A DNA stretch of 64,000 nt, taken from positions 1 to 64,000 of the forward strand of contig NC_133291.1 of the NCBI RefSeq assembly GCF_005239225.2, in the 5' to 3' direction. The stretch comes from Populus alba. Lineage: Eukaryota > Streptophyta > Magnoliopsida > Malpighiales > Salicaceae. The notes under the pieces are model-generated. The model made no database searches and was not told the origin of the DNA. It saw only the letters and a program-made list of their open reading frames with translations. The position numbers and the translations under genes are program-made. This document shows positions 61,701 through 64,000 of the stretch, piece after piece; positions within the stretch are counted from its first letter, which is position 1; each line of letters begins with the position of its first letter.

Positions 61701-63340
61701 AAGATTTGTTTGGGCGGATAGTACAGAGAAAAAGGCAATCCACTTGATCAAATGGAGTACTCTTTGCCAACCGAAATTGGATGGAGGCTTCGGGACGAGG
61801 AACATGCAGTCTATGAATAAAGCCTATGAAGCTTGGATGGGGTATTTTACATGACGCCGATAGCTTATGGGCTAGTGTCTTGAGGAGCAAGTATATTAGA
61901 ACTCAAGAGGGCACGGACCAAGTCCATGCTAAAGGTAGGGATTCTCCTTTGTGGAAAGCCATTTGTAAGGTTTTTCCAGATGTAATTACAGGAACCGCTT
62001 GGTCGGTTCGTAATGGCAGGAATGTAAAGTTTTGGAGTGACAAGTGGCTGGAGAACTTCGGTCCTCTTATTCAGTATGTTCCTCAGGTATCTTCGGTTAA
62101 CAATATCAATACAGCTGTCATGGATACGGTATCACCTAATAATCAGTGGTGCTGGGATTGGGAGGCTTTCGCACATCTTCTACATGTGCAAGTAGTAATG
62201 GGAATAGCCAGTTACCCACCTCCAGCTACTGATATGAAGGAGGATACGAGGTTTTGGGGCAGTTCAGCTAGTGGTAAGTTTACAGTGAATTCGGCATGTC
62301 AGATGCAAGAACAGCCCTCTAGTAACCTGCGCTGCAAAGATCCAACTTAGAAATTTATTTGGGGATGGAGAGGACCTGAGAGGATCAAGAGCTTACTTTG
62401 GATTGTTGATCATAATAGAGCAATGACGAACGAGATGGGAATGAAGAGGCATTTAACAGATAACCCGTGTTGCCGCCCATCTTGCCAGTCTTCAATCGAA
62501 ACAATTTTACACGTGGTTAGGGACTGTCCAGCAGCTCGAAACATTTGGAGAAGGCTGGTGGAACCTCAACATCACAGTACTTTTTTCAACGCCAGCTTGA
62601 TGTCGTGGCTGTTACACGATTTAGCTAATACGGCTGTCATGCGAGATGGAAGTCAGCGGGCTACAATTCTTGGTGTGGAAAGCACGCAATCAGAAGGTGT
62701 TTGGACAAGTGGAGGAACAGGGGGCTGACACTCTCAATGCAATCAGGCACATGGTAGCTGACATCAGGCGTGCTTACTCAGTGACAGATCAGGCCAGTGT
62801 TCGGAATAAAAGGGTTAACATTGTGGGATGGTTACATCCCCCACTGGAATTGGCTAAAGTTGAATGTTGATGGATGTAGCAGAGGTAATCCTGGAGCTGC
62901 AGGAGCTGGGGGTCTCATTTGGGATAACATGGGCTCTTGGATTAAGGGATTCGCAATTAACATTAACACGGGGTGTGCACTTCGGTCATGGCGGAGTTGT
63001 GGGCTGCGATTACTGGATTGGAACTTGTTTGGTTCCTTGGGTTGCGACGGTCAATATTTGAGTCAGATTCGATGGTGATTGTCAATCTGATTACAAGACA
63101 CAATGTAAAGGTAGATGCCAACTATGCACCGGTGGTTAGAGCCAAAGAAACCCTGGTAAGGGAATGGGAAGTTAAAGTCCAATGTACTTTCAGAGAGGCT
63201 AATGTTGTAGCTGTCTGGTTTGATAAAAAATCCTTTTAGCAGATGGGGTTATATTCTATTGATCTTATCAGATCAATATTACCTCGTTCTTGTGCGTAAA
63301 GCCCAGAAATCAATAATAAGTTTGTGATTTGTTTTTTCGT
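58740..63340 (+). mobile_element. Defective plant LINE (DUF4283 / endonuclease / RT / zf-RVT / RNase H)
   Basis: From about 58885 the plus strand encodes a DUF4283 domain, with a TAA interrupting at about 58999. A Gly/Arg-rich linker follows, then an endonuclease start (C-F/W-N-C-R-G-like) near 60425. The EN domain is cut near 60660. RT coding resumes at 60706-61190 with K-A-P-G-P-D-G-F-Q. RT palm is mostly lost around 61190-61240. F-A-D-D-M-L-L-F appears in another frame at 61275-61300. The RT thumb/linker (61546-61850), zf-RVT (62260-62600) and an RNase H domain with N-V-D-G-C-S-R-G-N-P-G (62857 onward) follow. Numerous frameshifts and stops. No poly(A) tail or target duplication could be placed, so both boundaries are approximate. 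Confidence 0.9.
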
Positions 63341-64000
63341 AAATGATTGGTCGAGACCTTGAGGTCAGATTTGTAATCTAATTTGCTTGTCACCTCTTAT
63401 TATCTTTCATAGAAAATTATTCCCAAGATGGCTTGTGTTTTTCTTTTCCAAAGAAAAGCTGAGAAGGAAATGATGGCACGTACATGGAAATTAAGAAGAA
63501 CCAGATGTAAAACCTCAATCATCAATTTTATATATGGCAGCTAGAACCAAGTTCTTCAGTCAGAGCAGAAATTGCAAATTTACATGTAGCCTCTTCTCTT
63601 TTTTTTCTTACCATTCATTGAGAAAACGACGTAACCTGACTGAGTCTTGCGGAGATGGGAGGAACCTTACAATGACAGTTATGACTAGGAACAAATAATT
63701 TCCCTTTTTTTTGTATTTTTTTTTCCTAGTGGATAAGAGCAACGTTTTGAGTGGAAGGGATAGGAGAGGGAACAAGAGCCACTGGGAATTCCATCACTTT
63801 AGAGTTTTTTAACATGACACTTGAAATGAAAAAAGAAGGAAATATTAATTATACTGCTCTAGTTAAAATAAACCGAAAGCAATCCATGATGTTCGGTTGC
63901 AAGACGACTAGGTACTTGCACTGGGGAATACTTTTTATCTTTTTTTACTTCATGCTGCTTCATCTGTTTCTCTAATAATTTAATCATTTAATTTCAAGTA
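63341..64000. other. Right flank, no gene recognised
   Basis: A/T-rich with poly-T runs near 63600 and 63700-63722. The plus-strand frame 63751-63975 has no recognisable domain and is probably chance. Confidence 0.5.

Overview
This is plant nuclear DNA. The genes carry many GT-AG introns and encode plant-typical proteins, including a plastid-targeted ferredoxin-thioredoxin reductase subunit, a plant mobile domain and the plant sphingoid-base kinase family. Copia, LINE and hAT elements fill the gaps, and CCCTAAA (Arabidopsis-type) telomere-like repeats lie at the left end. A woody eudicot, perhaps Salicaceae, fits the overall feel, but that is an inference and was not tested.

Left third (1-10.5 kb) is repeat-dominated. 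It holds two interstitial telomere-like arrays, a minus-strand LINE 3' fragment whose poly(A) tail abuts the array, and a broken plant-mobile-domain gene. These are followed by a long near-perfect inverted repeat, a 71-bp tandem repeat, a third degenerate telomere-like tract and a 5'-truncated copia element.

Middle and right (10.5-58 kb) is gene-bearing. In order: sphingoid long-chain base kinase (LCBK1-like, +, 11154-19319); an old copia insertion with both LTRs but no reverse transcriptase (20810-24422); FTR variable chain (+, 25188-25697); katanin p80 subunit KTN80 (-, 36687-27176, 18 coding exons); SPT4 elongation factor (+, 39109-41938); cytosolic pyruvate kinase (+, 43465-45478) with a decayed copy of its own 3' end downstream; a non-autonomous hAT element (46726-47614); an ILP1/PAXBP1-type GCFC protein (-, 53718-48361); and a WDR26-like CTLH/WD40 protein (-, 57300-54728). 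I reconstructed exon structures by hand and every exon set keeps an open frame across its junctions. The right end (about 58.7-63.3 kb) is a defective plant LINE carrying DUF4283, endonuclease, RT, zf-RVT and RNase H remnants.

The genes are independent housekeeping loci (lipid signalling, plastid redox, microtubule severing, transcription elongation, glycolysis, splicing/cell-cycle, ubiquitin ligase scaffold), not a pathway cluster. I saw no CRISPR, operon, tRNA or rRNA. I did not find a convincing new biological system. The most unusual structures are the LINE-tail/telomere-repeat junction, the 240-bp-arm inverted repeat, two hAT elements of one family, and a tandem splice acceptor in KTN80 in which one choice creates a stop codon.
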